From Agromyces mariniharenae (GTDB lineage Bacteria > Actinomycetota > Actinomycetes > Actinomycetales > Microbacteriaceae): a stretch of 64,000 nucleotides of DNA. Shown in pieces: positions 43,150 through 51,895 of this stretch. The position numbers and the translations under genes were made by a program. Where the stretch lies: assembly GCF_008122505.1 (NCBI RefSeq), contig NZ_VSSB01000001.1:2774891-2838890 (forward strand), read 5' to 3'. Positions within the stretch are counted from its first letter, which is position 1. Each line of letters begins with the position of its first letter. The notes beneath the pieces are model-generated. The model made no database searches. It was not told where the DNA came from and saw only the letters and a program-made list of their open reading frames with translations.

Positions 43150-46100
43150 GTGTGGCGGCTCGATCGGAACCATGACGAGGAGGACTTCCTCGGTCCCGAG
43201 GCGGATGCCGCAGCCGACGAAGCGACTCCGGAACCCATGCGACAGGACATCACCAGCCCCGACGGCGTGAGCCTCGGCGACCCCGAGCTCGTCGCCGGGA
43301 ACGTCGCCGAACCCTCGTGGCGACGCTGGCACGGCGAGCTCGCCGAGGTCGGCGGACGCTCGCCGCTGGTGCGCTTCGTCGACACCCCGCGCACGCGCAT
43401 CGAGCTCTCCACGACGCATCCGGGCGGCCTGCCGCAGTTCATCACGGGCAAGTCGACGCTGCTGTCGAGCCTGATCCGCGACGAGCTCGCCCTGCGCAAC
43501 GCGAGGCTCGCGGCCGCCGAGATCACGCAGAAGGGCATCGAGCTGCGGTCGGTGCGCGGCATCGAATCGGTGCACCTCGCGATCGGGCTGGCCTCGTGGC
43601 GCAACGGCGGCGAGGAGTTCCTCGGACCCGTGCTGCTGCGCCCGCTCGCGATCCGCCGCTACGGCCGCGACTTCGAGCTGAAGCTGAAGGGCCAGCCGTT
43701 CCTCAACCCGGCGCTCGCGCGCGAGCTGCGCGAGCAGTTCCGGATCACGCTCGACGCGGACGCGTTCGTGGCGCTCGCCATCACGAACGGCGTGTTCAAG
43801 CCGCAGCCCGTGATCGACCGGCTGCGCGGCCTCACCTCGCACCTGCCCTGGTTCCACGTCGCGCCGCGGCTCGTCGTCTCGTCGTTCGCCGAGGTCGGGC
43901 CGGCCATGGCCGCGGATGTCGCTCGGCTCCACCACCCGATCATCGACGCGGTCGCGGGCAACAAAGCGGCGCGTGCCGCGATCGCGCAGCAGGGCGAGCG
44001 CGTGCGGCCCGTGCCGCAGGACGAGCGACCGCCGTCGACCGACACGCTGCTGCTCGACGCCGACTCCGAGCAGGAGCAGGTCGTCGCCGAGATCGAGGCC
44101 GGCACGTCGCTCGTCGTGAAGACGCTGCCGGGCACCGGAGGCACCCAGACCATCGTGAACGCCATCGGCGCGCTCGTCGCGAAGGACAAGCGCGTCCTCG
44201 TCGTGGGCGCGCGGCGCGCGAGCCTCGACGGCATCGTGCACCGGCTCGGCCAGGTCGGCCTCGGCGGCGCGGCGGTGACGACGGCGAGCCTTCGCCGAGA
44301 CCTCATCCAGTCCATCTCGCGCAACGAGAAGGTCGAGCGGCCCCGGGTCGCCGATGTCGACGACGCGCTCGTGCGCCTGCGCAAGGTGCTGCTCGACTAC
44401 CGTTCGGCGCTCACCCGGCGCGACCCCGAGCTGAAGGCGTCGGTGCTCGACGCCCTCGGCGAGCTCGCACGTCTCGCGGTGCTCGACCGTCCGCCGTCGA
44501 CGACCGCGCGCCTCGACCACGCCGCGCTCGTCGGACTCGCCACGGGCCGGGAGCAGGTGGCGCGCGACCTCGCGCGCGCGGCCGAGCTCGGCGAGTTCCG
44601 CTACGGACCGGGGGACTCGCCCTGGTACGGCGCCTCGTTCACCTCGTCGGAGGAGGCGGCGCACGCGCACGAGCTCGCGAAGCGCCTCAGCACCACCGAG
44701 CTGCCGCGCCTCCTCGAGCGCGGCCGCGCGCTCATCGCGCAGACCCGGCTCCGCGCGTTCGAGTCGGTCGCGGAGCTCGGCGTGTTCCTGCGGCTGCTCC
44801 TCGACGTGCGCGACACGCTCGACCGGTTCCAGCCCTCGGTGTTCGACCGGCCGCTCGGCGAGCTCATCGCGGCGACGTCCGCGCGGCGCGACTCGCCGGG
44901 CATGTCGGGCGCGAACCGCCGCCGGCTGCGCCGCCTCGCGCAGGAGTACGTGCGCCCCGGGGTGCACGTGGGCGACCTCAACGGGGCGCTCCGCGGCATC
45001 CAGCAGCAGCGCACGCTCTGGCAGCGGTACTCGGAGGCCGGGGCCATCCCCGCGGTGCCCGTCGGGATCGACGACGTGCACGTGGCCTACCGCACCGTCG
45101 CGAGCGACCTCGCCGCACTCGACGCGCCGCTCGGCGTCGTGGGCACGCCGCGGCAGCTCGCCGCGCGCCCGGTGCGGGAGCTGGAGGCGAACCTCGCCGG
45201 ACTCGCCGCCGAGTCGGAGGTGCTCACCAACCTGCAGGAGCGCACGGCCGTGCTCTCGCGGCTGCGCGACCTGGGCCTCGACCCGCTGCTCGTCGACCTC
45301 GCGAAGCGACACGTGCGGGAGCGGGCCGTCGCAGCCGAGCTCGAGCTCGCCTGGTGGCAGTCCGTGCTCGAGCTCGTGCTCGCAGGCGACAAGGCGCTGC
45401 TCGGCGCGAACACGACCGTGCTCGATCGGCTCGAGGGCGACTTCCGCCTCGTCGACGAGGCGCACGCGTCGGCTGCAGGCCCGCAGCTCGCGTGGCACCT
45501 GGCCGAGAACTGGAAGGTCGCGCTCGTCGACCATCCCGACGAGGCCCACCAGCTGAAGCGGATGCTGCGCGGCGACCGCGTGCGCTCCGCCGCGCTGCAC
45601 GACGAGACGCCGCACCTGTTCCGCACGCTCGCGCCGGTCTGGCTCACGTCGCCCTATGAGGTGCCCGAGATCGACGACGACATCGCGTTCGACACCGTGG
45701 TGCTCGTCGACGCCGGGTCGACGACCATCGCCGAGAACCTCGGCGCCATCCGCCGCGCCCGGCAGGTCGTCGCGTTCGGCGATCCGGTGACGCAGACCCC
45801 TACGCTCTTCGAGACCGGCCTCGACGACGGCGACGGCGACGGCGGCGCGACCGAGCACGGCGTCGACGCGCTGCACGCCGATTCGGCGCTCGCACGGCTC
45901 GGCGAACTGCTGCCGACCCTCACGCTCACGCGAAGCTACCGCGCCGGCGGCGAGGACCTCGCCGAGCTCGTCAACCGCCGCTTCTACGCGGGCCGGATCG
46001 AGTCGCTGCCGTGGGCGGGCAGCTACCTCGGGCACGGCAGCCTCGGCCTGCACTACGTGCGCGGCAACGGGCTGCCCGACGCCGTGACCGGCACCGTCGA

Positions 46101-46908
46101 GAGCATCGACCCCGAGGTCGCGAAGGTCGTCGAGCTCGTCATGGAGCACGCCGTCAAGCGCCCGCGCGAGTCGCTCATGGTCATCACCGCGAGCGCGAAG
46201 CACGCGGCGCGCGTGCACCAGGCGGTGCTCGCCGCGTTCGCGAAGCGGACCGACCTCTCGGACTTCATCCTCAAGGACCGCGCGGAGCCGTTCACGGTGC
46301 TGACGCTCGAGCAGGCCGTGGCGCAGAGTCGTGACCGCGTGATCTTCTCGGTCGGCTACGGCCGCACGCCGCACGGGCGCCTGCTGTCGAACTTCGGCTC
46401 GCTCGGCGAGCCCGGCGGCGACCGGCTGCTGGCGGTCGGCATGACCCGCGCGCGCCGATCGATGGACCTCGTCTCGGCGTTCCGCCCCGAGGACATCGAC
46501 GCCGAGCGGCAGTCGCACGGCGTGCTCGCGCTCGCCGAGATCCTGGGCCAGGCCGAGGAGCGCGCCGCCGGGAACGACGACGAGGACGCCGGCGAGTCGA
46601 TGCTCGGCGACCTCGCCCGCAGGCTGTCGCGTCGCGGCATCCGGGTCAGCGTCGGCCATCGCGGCCGGCTCGCCCTCGCCGCCGCGCACGCCGGCAAGGC
46701 CGTCGTCGTCGAGACCGACGAGGCGTTCACGGGACTCAGCCTGCGCGAGTCGCTGCGCCTGCGCCCCGACGTGCTGCGCCGGCTCGGCTGGCACTACCTG
46801 CGGGTGCACAGCTTCGAGCTGTTCGGCAATCCCGAGGCGGTCGCGACGCGCGTCGCCACCCTGCTCGGCAAGCCCGAGGCACGACCCACGGATGCCGCGG
46901 CCGGCTGA
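43150..46908 (+). CDS. Very large SF1-helicase-like protein with degenerate ATPase motifs
   Basis: 1252 residues laid out like UvrD/Upf1-type superfamily 1 proteins: an N-terminal domain of about 300 residues, two RecA-like segments and an SF1 C-terminal end (VGMTRARRSMDLVS). The Walker A site is LPGTGGTQT, where GxGKT would be expected, so the phosphate-binding lysine is absent. Motif II reads VVLVDAGST where DExx is expected. A middle arginine-motif-like LTRSYRAGGEDL remains. It may be an ATPase-dead structural protein or one using altered chemistry. GTG 43150 lies exactly 6 nt after TATGGT. Confidence 0.8.
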   Translation: MWRLDRNHDEEDFLGPEADAAADEATPEPMRQDITSPDGVSLGDPELVAGNVAEPSWRRWHGELAEVGGRSPLVRFVDTPRTRIELSTTHPGGLPQFITGKSTLLSSLIRDELALRNARLAAAEITQKGIELRSVRGIESVHLAIGLASWRNGGEEFLGPVLLRPLAIRRYGRDFELKLKGQPFLNPALARELREQFRITLDADAFVALAITNGVFKPQPVIDRLRGLTSHLPWFHVAPRLVVSSFAEVGPAMAADVARLHHPIIDAVAGNKAARAAIAQQGERVRPVPQDERPPSTDTLLLDADSEQEQVVAEIEAGTSLVVKTLPGTGGTQTIVNAIGALVAKDKRVLVVGARRASLDGIVHRLGQVGLGGAAVTTASLRRDLIQSISRNEKVERPRVADVDDALVRLRKVLLDYRSALTRRDPELKASVLDALGELARLAVLDRPPSTTARLDHAALVGLATGREQVARDLARAAELGEFRYGPGDSPWYGASFTSSEEAAHAHELAKRLSTTELPRLLERGRALIAQTRLRAFESVAELGVFLRLLLDVRDTLDRFQPSVFDRPLGELIAATSARRDSPGMSGANRRRLRRLAQEYVRPGVHVGDLNGALRGIQQQRTLWQRYSEAGAIPAVPVGIDDVHVAYRTVASDLAALDAPLGVVGTPRQLAARPVRELEANLAGLAAESEVLTNLQERTAVLSRLRDLGLDPLLVDLAKRHVRERAVAAELELAWWQSVLELVLAGDKALLGANTTVLDRLEGDFRLVDEAHASAAGPQLAWHLAENWKVALVDHPDEAHQLKRMLRGDRVRSAALHDETPHLFRTLAPVWLTSPYEVPEIDDDIAFDTVVLVDAGSTTIAENLGAIRRARQVVAFGDPVTQTPTLFETGLDDGDGDGGATEHGVDALHADSALARLGELLPTLTLTRSYRAGGEDLAELVNRRFYAGRIESLPWAGSYLGHGSLGLHYVRGNGLPDAVTGTVESIDPEVAKVVELVMEHAVKRPRESLMVITASAKHAARVHQAVLAAFAKRTDLSDFILKDRAEPFTVLTLEQAVAQSRDRVIFSVGYGRTPHGRLLSNFGSLGEPGGDRLLAVGMTRARRSMDLVSAFRPEDIDAERQSHGVLALAEILGQAEERAAGNDDEDAGESMLGDLARRLSRRGIRVSVGHRGRLALAAAHAGKAVVVETDEAFTGLSLRESLRLRPDVLRRLGWHYLRVHSFELFGNPEAVATRVATLLGKPEARPTDAAAG

Positions 46909-47120
46909 TGGCCGAGGAGGAGCGCCAGCGCGTCGAACGCGCCGGCGGACGCGCGCGACGCGCACGGCTGACGCCCGCGCCGGGCACCGATCCGACGCCC
47001 GAGGCGCCCGTGCCCGGCACCGGTGAGGACGGCGAGGAGCGGCCGGTGCAGGGGAAGCCCGATGGCAAGGCCGATCCCGACGACGATCGCATCACCCGGG
47101 AGCGACCGCCGCACTGGTGA
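46908..47120 (+). CDS. 70-residue charged protein
   Basis: A hydrophilic small protein rich in E, R, P, D, ending ITRERPPHW, probably disordered. The ATG overlaps the stop of the helicase-like gene (TGATG), which supports translation, but no ribosome site or family is recognised. Confidence 0.55.
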   Translation: MAEEERQRVERAGGRARRARLTPAPGTDPTPEAPVPGTGEDGEERPVQGKPDGKADPDDDRITRERPPHW

Positions 47121-47132
47121 CGTGCGGCCGGG

Positions 47133-47570
47133 TCAGTCGCGCCGGCCGGCGCCCTCGCGCTCGCGCTCCGCGGCGAGCAGGTCGCGGATCTCCGACAGCA
47201 GCGTGAGCTCGGTCTCGGGCTCGGCCGGGTCGGGCTCGCCCGACCTGCGCTTCTCCTCGGCCCGGTCCTTGAGCGTGTTCATGGGCAGGACGAACACGAA
47301 GTAGACGACCGTCGCGACGATGACGAACGCGATGATGGCGCCGAGCACCGCGCCGAAGCGCACCTCGGCGACGCCGCCCGACAGCGTCGGGATCTCGATG
47401 ACGAGTGCGGTGTCGAGGCTGTCGGCCTGGAAGATGACGCCGATCAACGGGTTGATCAGGTTGTCCACGATCGAGTTCACGACGGCCGTGAACGCGGCGC
47501 CGATGACGACCGCGACGGCCAGTTCGATCACGTTCCCGCGAAGGATGAATTCCTTGAAGCCCTTGAGCAC
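47133..47570 (-). CDS. mscL: Large-conductance mechanosensitive channel
   Basis: A 145-residue MscL: N-terminal FKEFILRGNVIELAVAVVIGAAFTAVVNSIV (TM1 pore helix with the conserved RGN), periplasmic loop, TM2 (about 65-90) and a charged cytoplasmic helix. It opens under membrane tension to release solutes. AGGAGGG lies 3 bases before GTG 47570. Its place beside FmdB, 5-formyl-THF ligase and galU is a conserved actinobacterial order. Confidence 0.95.
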   Translation of the reverse strand: MLKGFKEFILRGNVIELAVAVVIGAAFTAVVNSIVDNLINPLIGVIFQADSLDTALVIEIPTLSGGVAEVRFGAVLGAIIAFVIVATVVYFVFVLPMNTLKDRAEEKRRSGEPDPAEPETELTLLSEIRDLLAAEREREGAGRRD

Positions 47571-47604
47571 GGTCCCTCCTGGACGTTCGGTCTCCGACGG
47601 CACG

Positions 47605-47949
47605 TCAGGCCACGCTAGCGGAGGATCCCGACGAGGTCGAACCCGAGGAGGAGCCGCCGCCCGACGAGGAGGAGCCCGACGTGCTCGAGGACGAGCTCGA
47701 CGAGGAACCGCCCGACGCGGCATCCGAGCCGCCCGACCCACCGGAGCCGCCCGGGCCTCCCGTGCCGCCCTCGCCGCGCGAGTCGGTGCGGTAGAAGCCC
47801 GAGCCGTTGAACGTCACGCCGATGGTGTTGAAGAGCTTGCGGAGGCGGCCGCCGCAGACGTCGCAGACGGTGAGCGCGTCGTCGGTGAACGCCTGGTGGA
47901 TGTCGAAGGCGTTGCCGCACTCGGTGCAGCGGTAGGAGTACGTGGGCAT
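47605..47949 (-). CDS. FmdB-family zinc ribbon protein
   Basis: 114 residues: a zinc ribbon with CTECG (C8, C11) and CDVCG (C29, C32), followed by FNTIGVTFNGSGFYRTD, the FmdB family signature, and a long Ser/Gly tail. These putative regulatory proteins are widespread and their role is unclear. The Ser/Gly tail is longer than usual. The gene lies between mscL and the cyclo-ligase gene on the same strand. Confidence 0.93.
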   Translation of the reverse strand: MPTYSYRCTECGNAFDIHQAFTDDALTVCDVCGGRLRKLFNTIGVTFNGSGFYRTDSRGEGGTGGPGGSGGSGGSDAASGGSSSSSSSSTSGSSSSGGGSSSGSTSSGSSASVA

Positions 47950-47983
47950 GTGGGTCTGACTCTTCCGGATCGTGGCGCGCCGC

Positions 47984-48562
47984 TCAGAACGCGATGATGC
48001 GCGTGGGCGTCACGACCCCGTTCACGGCCTGGTCGTGCACCTCTCGCGGCACCTCGTCGACGAACTCGCTGTCGAAGACGACGGCGTACACCGGAGGACA
48101 TTTTTCCATCGATCCGAGGGTCTTGTCGAAAAAGCCCCGGCCCCAGCCCAGCCGCATGCCCGTGCGGTCGACCGCCGCGGCGGGCACGAGGATGAGGTCG
48201 ACGTCGTTGATGGCCATCGGCCCGAGCAGCTCGCCGTCGGGCAGCGGCACGCCGTGCAGCCCGATCGACTCGGTCTCGTCCTCGCCGACGGTCCAGTCGA
48301 GCAGGCCGTCCTCACGGGTCACGGGGAACAGCACGCGGATGCCGCGGGCCTCCGCCCAGTTCACGAACGGCCGCGTATTCGGTTCGGTCGGCATCGACAG
48401 GTAGCACGACAACGACTCGGCCTCGGTGGTGCCGACGAGCTCCTCGAGGCGTGCGGTGAACCCCTCGGTCGCGAGCTCCCGCTCGTGCGCCGGCATGTTC
48501 TGCCTGCGCTCTCGGAGCTCGGCGCGCAGCACGCGCTTCTGGACGTCCGGATGCTCGGGCAT
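47984..48562 (-). CDS. 5-formyltetrahydrofolate cyclo-ligase
   Basis: A 192-residue 5-FCL (MTHFS) converting 5-formyl-THF to 5,10-methenyl-THF with ATP. Motifs are CYLSMPTEPNTRPFV (substrate pocket), LILVPAAAVDRTGMRLGWGRGFFDKTL (the GxGxGFYD ATP-site signature) and a C-terminal VNGVVTPTRII. AGGA lies nine bases before ATG 48562. ATG 48571 (MCG) is less likely. This is the window's second folate-related locus, unlinked to the pterin operon. Confidence 0.95.
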   Translation of the reverse strand: MPEHPDVQKRVLRAELRERRQNMPAHERELATEGFTARLEELVGTTEAESLSCYLSMPTEPNTRPFVNWAEARGIRVLFPVTREDGLLDWTVGEDETESIGLHGVPLPDGELLGPMAINDVDLILVPAAAVDRTGMRLGWGRGFFDKTLGSMEKCPPVYAVVFDSEFVDEVPREVHDQAVNGVVTPTRIIAF

Positions 48563-48637
48563 GCCACACATCCTAGGGCGGCGCAACGTGACGCCCCGTC
48601 CCTGCGGCCCGTCGCGACATCCGGATACGCTGTCCGC

Positions 48638-49537
48638 ATGACTCAACGGATCACGAAGGCCGTCATCCCTGCGGCGGGCCTCGGGACGAGGTTCCTCCCG
48701 GCGACCAAGGCGATGCCGAAGGAGATGCTCCCGGTCGTCGACAAGCCAGCGATCCAGTACGTCGTGGAGGAGGCCGTCGCCGCTGGGCTCGACGACGTCC
48801 TCATGATCATCGGGCGCAACAAGAACGCGCTCGCCAACCACTTCGACCGCGTTGCGGAGCTCGAGTACACGCTCGAGACGAAGGGCGACGACTCCAAGCT
48901 CTCGAAGGTGCAGGAGTCGAGCGACCTGGCCGACGTGCACTTCGTGCGCCAGGGCGACCCCAAGGGCCTCGGCCACGCGGTGCTGCGTGCCCGCAAGCAC
49001 GTCGGCGACGAGTCGTTCGCCGTGCTGCTCGGCGACGACCTCATCGACGCCCGCGACCCGCTGCTCACGCGCATGCTCGCCGAGCACGGCAAGCGGGATG
49101 CCACGATCGTCGCGCTGCTCGAGGTCGACCCGGCCTCCATCCACCTGTACGGCGCCGCCGAGGTCGAGGCGACCGACGACCCCGACGTCGTGCGCGTCAC
49201 GGGCCTCGTCGAGAAGCCCGCCGCCGACGTCGCGCCGTCGAACCTCGCGGTCATCGGCCGCTACGTGCTGAAGCCCGAGGTGTTCGACATCCTCGAGCGC
49301 ACGCCCCCCGGCAAGGGCGGCGAGATCCAGCTCACCGACGCGCTCATGGAGATGGCAGGCGACCTCGACGGTGCGGGCGGCGTCTACGGCGTGGTGTTCC
49401 GCGGTCGCCGCTACGACACCGGCGACAAGCTCGACTACATCAAGGCGGTCATCCAGCTCGCCGCCGATCGCGACGACCTCGGCCCCGAGCTGAAGCCCTG
49501 GCTCGCCGAGTACGTCGCCGGCTTCGAACGGAGCTGA
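48638..49537 (+). CDS. galU: UTP-glucose-1-phosphate uridylyltransferase
   Basis: 299 residues; makes UDP-glucose for cell-envelope glycans. Family motifs: AVIPAAGLGTRFLPATKAMPKEMLPVVDKPAIQY at the N-terminus, VRQGDPKGLGHAVLRA, and GLVEKPAADVAPSNLAVIGRYVL. TACGCT lies exactly 6 nt before ATG 48638, and there is no Shine-Dalgarno, so a leaderless transcript is likely. The gene is divergent from the cyclo-ligase gene and 2 bp upstream of the acetyltransferase gene. Confidence 0.96.
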   Translation: MTQRITKAVIPAAGLGTRFLPATKAMPKEMLPVVDKPAIQYVVEEAVAAGLDDVLMIIGRNKNALANHFDRVAELEYTLETKGDDSKLSKVQESSDLADVHFVRQGDPKGLGHAVLRARKHVGDESFAVLLGDDLIDARDPLLTRMLAEHGKRDATIVALLEVDPASIHLYGAAEVEATDDPDVVRVTGLVEKPAADVAPSNLAVIGRYVLKPEVFDILERTPPGKGGEIQLTDALMEMAGDLDGAGGVYGVVFRGRRYDTGDKLDYIKAVIQLAADRDDLGPELKPWLAEYVAGFERS

Positions 49538-49539
49538 CG

Positions 49540-50202
49540 ATGGCGACGGCCGCGATCCCCACGCTGCGTGACGGGGACGTCACTCTGCGGCCGATCCGCG
49601 CGCGCGACGCCAAGGTGCTCGAGCGCGTGCTGCTCGACAACCGCTCGTGGCTGCGCCAGTGGGAGGCGACCTACCCCGGCGGCGGCACGGTGATCGACAC
49701 GCGCGCGAGCATCCGCAACCTGCTCGCCCACGCCCGCACCGGGCACGCGCTGCCGTTCGTCATCGAGGTCGACGGCGAGCTCGTCGGCCAGCTCAACGTG
49801 TCGTCGATCACCTTCGGCTCGCTGTCGTCGGCGACGATCGGCTACTGGGTGTCGCAGGCCCACGCCGGCCGCGGCATCACGCCGACCGCCGTCGCCCTCG
49901 CGACCGACTACTGCTTCTCCACGCTGCGCCTGCACCGCATGGAGATCTGCATCCGTCCCGAGAACGCCCCGTCGCTGCGCGTCGTCGAGAAGCTCGGCTT
50001 CCGCTACGAGGGCCTGCGGCGGCGGTTCATCCACATCAACGGCGACTGGCGCGACCACTTCTCGTTCGCGCTCGTGGCCGAGGAGGTGCCGCGCGGCGTG
50101 CTGCGCCGCTGGCACGAGGGACGCGTGCCCGAGGACGCCGCCCGCATCAGCGCGGAGGACCGTGCGGCCGCCGCGTACCCGCTGCACGTCGCCGATCGCT
50201 GA
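49540..50202 (+). CDS. GNAT acetyltransferase (RimJ-like)
   Basis: 220 residues with the GNAT fold: VTLRPIRARDAKVLERVLLDN at the N-terminus, the acetyl-CoA-binding loop HAGRGITPTAVALATDY (Q/RxxGxG/A type), and a C-terminal NAPSLRVVEKLGFRYEGLRRR. It acetylates an amino group, by analogy an N-terminal or ribosomal protein. It starts 2 bp after galU and is probably translated with it. Confidence 0.92.
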   Translation: MATAAIPTLRDGDVTLRPIRARDAKVLERVLLDNRSWLRQWEATYPGGGTVIDTRASIRNLLAHARTGHALPFVIEVDGELVGQLNVSSITFGSLSSATIGYWVSQAHAGRGITPTAVALATDYCFSTLRLHRMEICIRPENAPSLRVVEKLGFRYEGLRRRFIHINGDWRDHFSFALVAEEVPRGVLRRWHEGRVPEDAARISAEDRAAAAYPLHVADR

Positions 50203-50254
50203 ACACGCGCGCGTCCAGCAGGCCCATCCGCCCGCGTTGTCCTAGCGTGGTCGC

Positions 50255-51298
50255 ATGGACGTGATCGGCGGGGGCGTGCTGGTGGCAGCGGCCGCCGCGC
50301 TCTGGATCGCGTACCTCCTGCCGAGCTGGCTGCGCCGTCGGCAGTACCTCGCGACCGAGCGCAATGCGGTTCGGCTGCAGCAGACGCTGCGCATCCTCGC
50401 GGAGACCGCCGAGACGCCCGAGGCCGTGCGCGTCGAGGCCACCGCGCGCGAGGTCGCGACGCAGCAGCGCATCCTGCACGAGCACGAGGTCACCGCCCGG
50501 CTCGCCGCCGAGGCGGCCGAGCACCTCGCGATCGCCGAGCGGCGCGCCGCCGAGGAGGCGGCCGAGGCCGCACGCGAGCTGGCCGCGTCGGCCGCGCCCG
50601 TCACCGAGCCGATCCCGACGGTCGCGTCGGTGCCGTCGTCGGCGCCGTCGGTCACCGCGACGGATGCCGCGGATCGCCGCCGCTCCCTGCGCCGCCGCCG
50701 TGGGCTGAGTTCGCTGCTCCTGCTCGCCGGACTGCTCACCGTCGTCGGCGGACTCGTCGCGGCGGCGTTCGGCGCGTCCCTGCTCATCGTGGCCGGCGGC
50801 GCGCTCGCCGTGGCGCTCGCGTTCACGTTCCTCGTCGGGCTCGCTCGCGTGCACATCGCCGTGCCCGTCGCCGCCCCGATCGCCGTGCCCGAGGCCGAGC
50901 CGTTCGAGCCGATCGACCTCGCCGAGGAGGAGGCGGAGGACCACGGGTGGACCCCGCAGCCGCTGCCCAAGCCGCTGCACCTCTCGCGCGGCACGATCGC
51001 GGCGGCCGCGATGGCGTCGATCGAGGCGGCCGAGCAGCTGCGCCGCTCCTCCGTGGAGGCGGAGCTCGCGCGCCGCGCCGAGGAGCTCGAGCCGGCGGTG
51101 CCGTCGATCGAACGTCCCGCCCGCCCGAGCGAGGTGCCCGCGGCATCCGCTGCCCCTGTCGGCGCTCGTCGCGGGGCGCCGCGCGCGCCCGAGGCCGAGC
51201 CGGTGAGCCCGTATGCCCGCATGGGCATCGTCGAGGAGGCGCCGCCCGGGTTCGGCGACCTCGACGCCGTGCTGCGCCGTCGGCGTCAGGCGGGCTGA
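50255..51298 (+). CDS. Membrane protein with long coiled segments
   Basis: 347 residues: an N-terminal transmembrane helix (about 3-25), an Ala/Glu/Arg-rich coiled stretch (30-115), two adjacent transmembrane helices (about 148-195) and a disordered Ala/Pro/Glu-rich C-terminus. TAGCGT lies exactly 6 nt before ATG 50255, suggesting a leaderless mRNA. This large membrane protein is often found after the galU-acetyltransferase pair in Microbacteriaceae. Function unknown. Confidence 0.82.
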   Translation: MDVIGGGVLVAAAAALWIAYLLPSWLRRRQYLATERNAVRLQQTLRILAETAETPEAVRVEATAREVATQQRILHEHEVTARLAAEAAEHLAIAERRAAEEAAEAARELAASAAPVTEPIPTVASVPSSAPSVTATDAADRRRSLRRRRGLSSLLLLAGLLTVVGGLVAAAFGASLLIVAGGALAVALAFTFLVGLARVHIAVPVAAPIAVPEAEPFEPIDLAEEEAEDHGWTPQPLPKPLHLSRGTIAAAAMASIEAAEQLRRSSVEAELARRAEELEPAVPSIERPARPSEVPAASAAPVGARRGAPRAPEAEPVSPYARMGIVEEAPPGFGDLDAVLRRRRQAG

Positions 51299-51389
51299 GC
51301 GTCGGACCGGCGGCCGGGCGACCCGTCCGGCCCGAGCCGGCGGGTGGTCATTCCCGTGCGTCGAGTGGTGATAGAGTCGTTCACGGCTC

Positions 51390-51462
51390 GGGCCCATGGC
51401 GCAGTTGGTAGCGCGTCTCGTTCGCAATGAGAAGGTCGGGGGTTCGAATCCCCCTGGGTCCA
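51390..51462 (+). tRNA. tRNA-Ala (anticodon CGC)
   Basis: A 73-nt cloverleaf: acceptor GGGCCCA pairs with TGGGTCC, including the G3-U70 pair that identifies alanine tRNA. Anticodon CGC at 51423-51425 lies in loop TTCGCAA. It reads GCG. A UUCG-capped terminator follows within 6 bp. Confidence 0.96.
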
Positions 51463-51467
51463 CCGAC

Positions 51468-51499
51468 GCGAGGTCGGCTTCTTCGGAAGCCGACCTCGC
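51468..51499 (+). terminator. tRNA-Ala terminator
   Basis: A perfect 14-bp stem (51468-51481 with 51486-51499) capped by TTCG with a C-G closing pair, the most stable tetraloop type. It also ends the minus-strand lsr2 region at a distance. Confidence 0.88.
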
Positions 51500-51510
51500 A
51501 CTGTTTCGGG

Positions 51511-51840
51511 CTAGTGCTTCGCGGCGAGGTACTGCTCGTGCACGCCGGCCGGGATGCGGCCGCGGGCGGGCACGTCGACGCCGTTGTCGGCGGCCCACGC
51601 GCGGATCTCCTTCGGCGTCGCGCCGCCCGAGCCGGCGGACGAGGAGCGTCCGCCGCGGCGGGACGCGCTCGTGCGGCGGCCGGCCTTGACGTACGGCTCG
51701 AACGTCGCGCGCAGGGCGGCGGCGTTGTCGGCCGACAAGTCGATCTCGTACGCGGCGCCGTCGACCGCGAAGGCGATCGTCTCAGCGGCGTCGGTGCCGT
51801 CGAGGTCGTCCACGAGCGTCACGATGGTCTTCTTCGACAC
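51511..51840 (-). CDS. lsr2: Nucleoid-associated protein Lsr2
   Basis: 109 residues with the Lsr2 layout: N-terminal dimerisation domain opening MSKKTIVTLVDDLDGTDAAETIAF, a linker, and a C-terminal DNA-binding domain with the AT-hook-like RGR (in VPARGRIPAGVHEQY). It silences A+T-rich, often foreign, DNA. AAAGGA precedes GTG 51840 by eight bases. The gene lies between tRNA-Ala and a membrane glycosyltransferase, as in many Micrococcales. Confidence 0.95.
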   Translation of the reverse strand: MSKKTIVTLVDDLDGTDAAETIAFAVDGAAYEIDLSADNAAALRATFEPYVKAGRRTSASRRGGRSSSAGSGGATPKEIRAWAADNGVDVPARGRIPAGVHEQYLAAKH

Positions 51841-51895
51841 GACGGAAGTCCTTTCGTCGGGGAACGGCGCAGGGGCGCCGGTGCTGGTCCCGAGC

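Noticed and set aside
43054..46965. Minus-strand frame open through the whole helicase-like gene and into the CoA-disulfide reductase
   Set aside because: Only the last 573 codons (from 43053) carry real motifs. The rest is antisense to the plus-strand helicase-like gene, which has recognisable domains and a start box.
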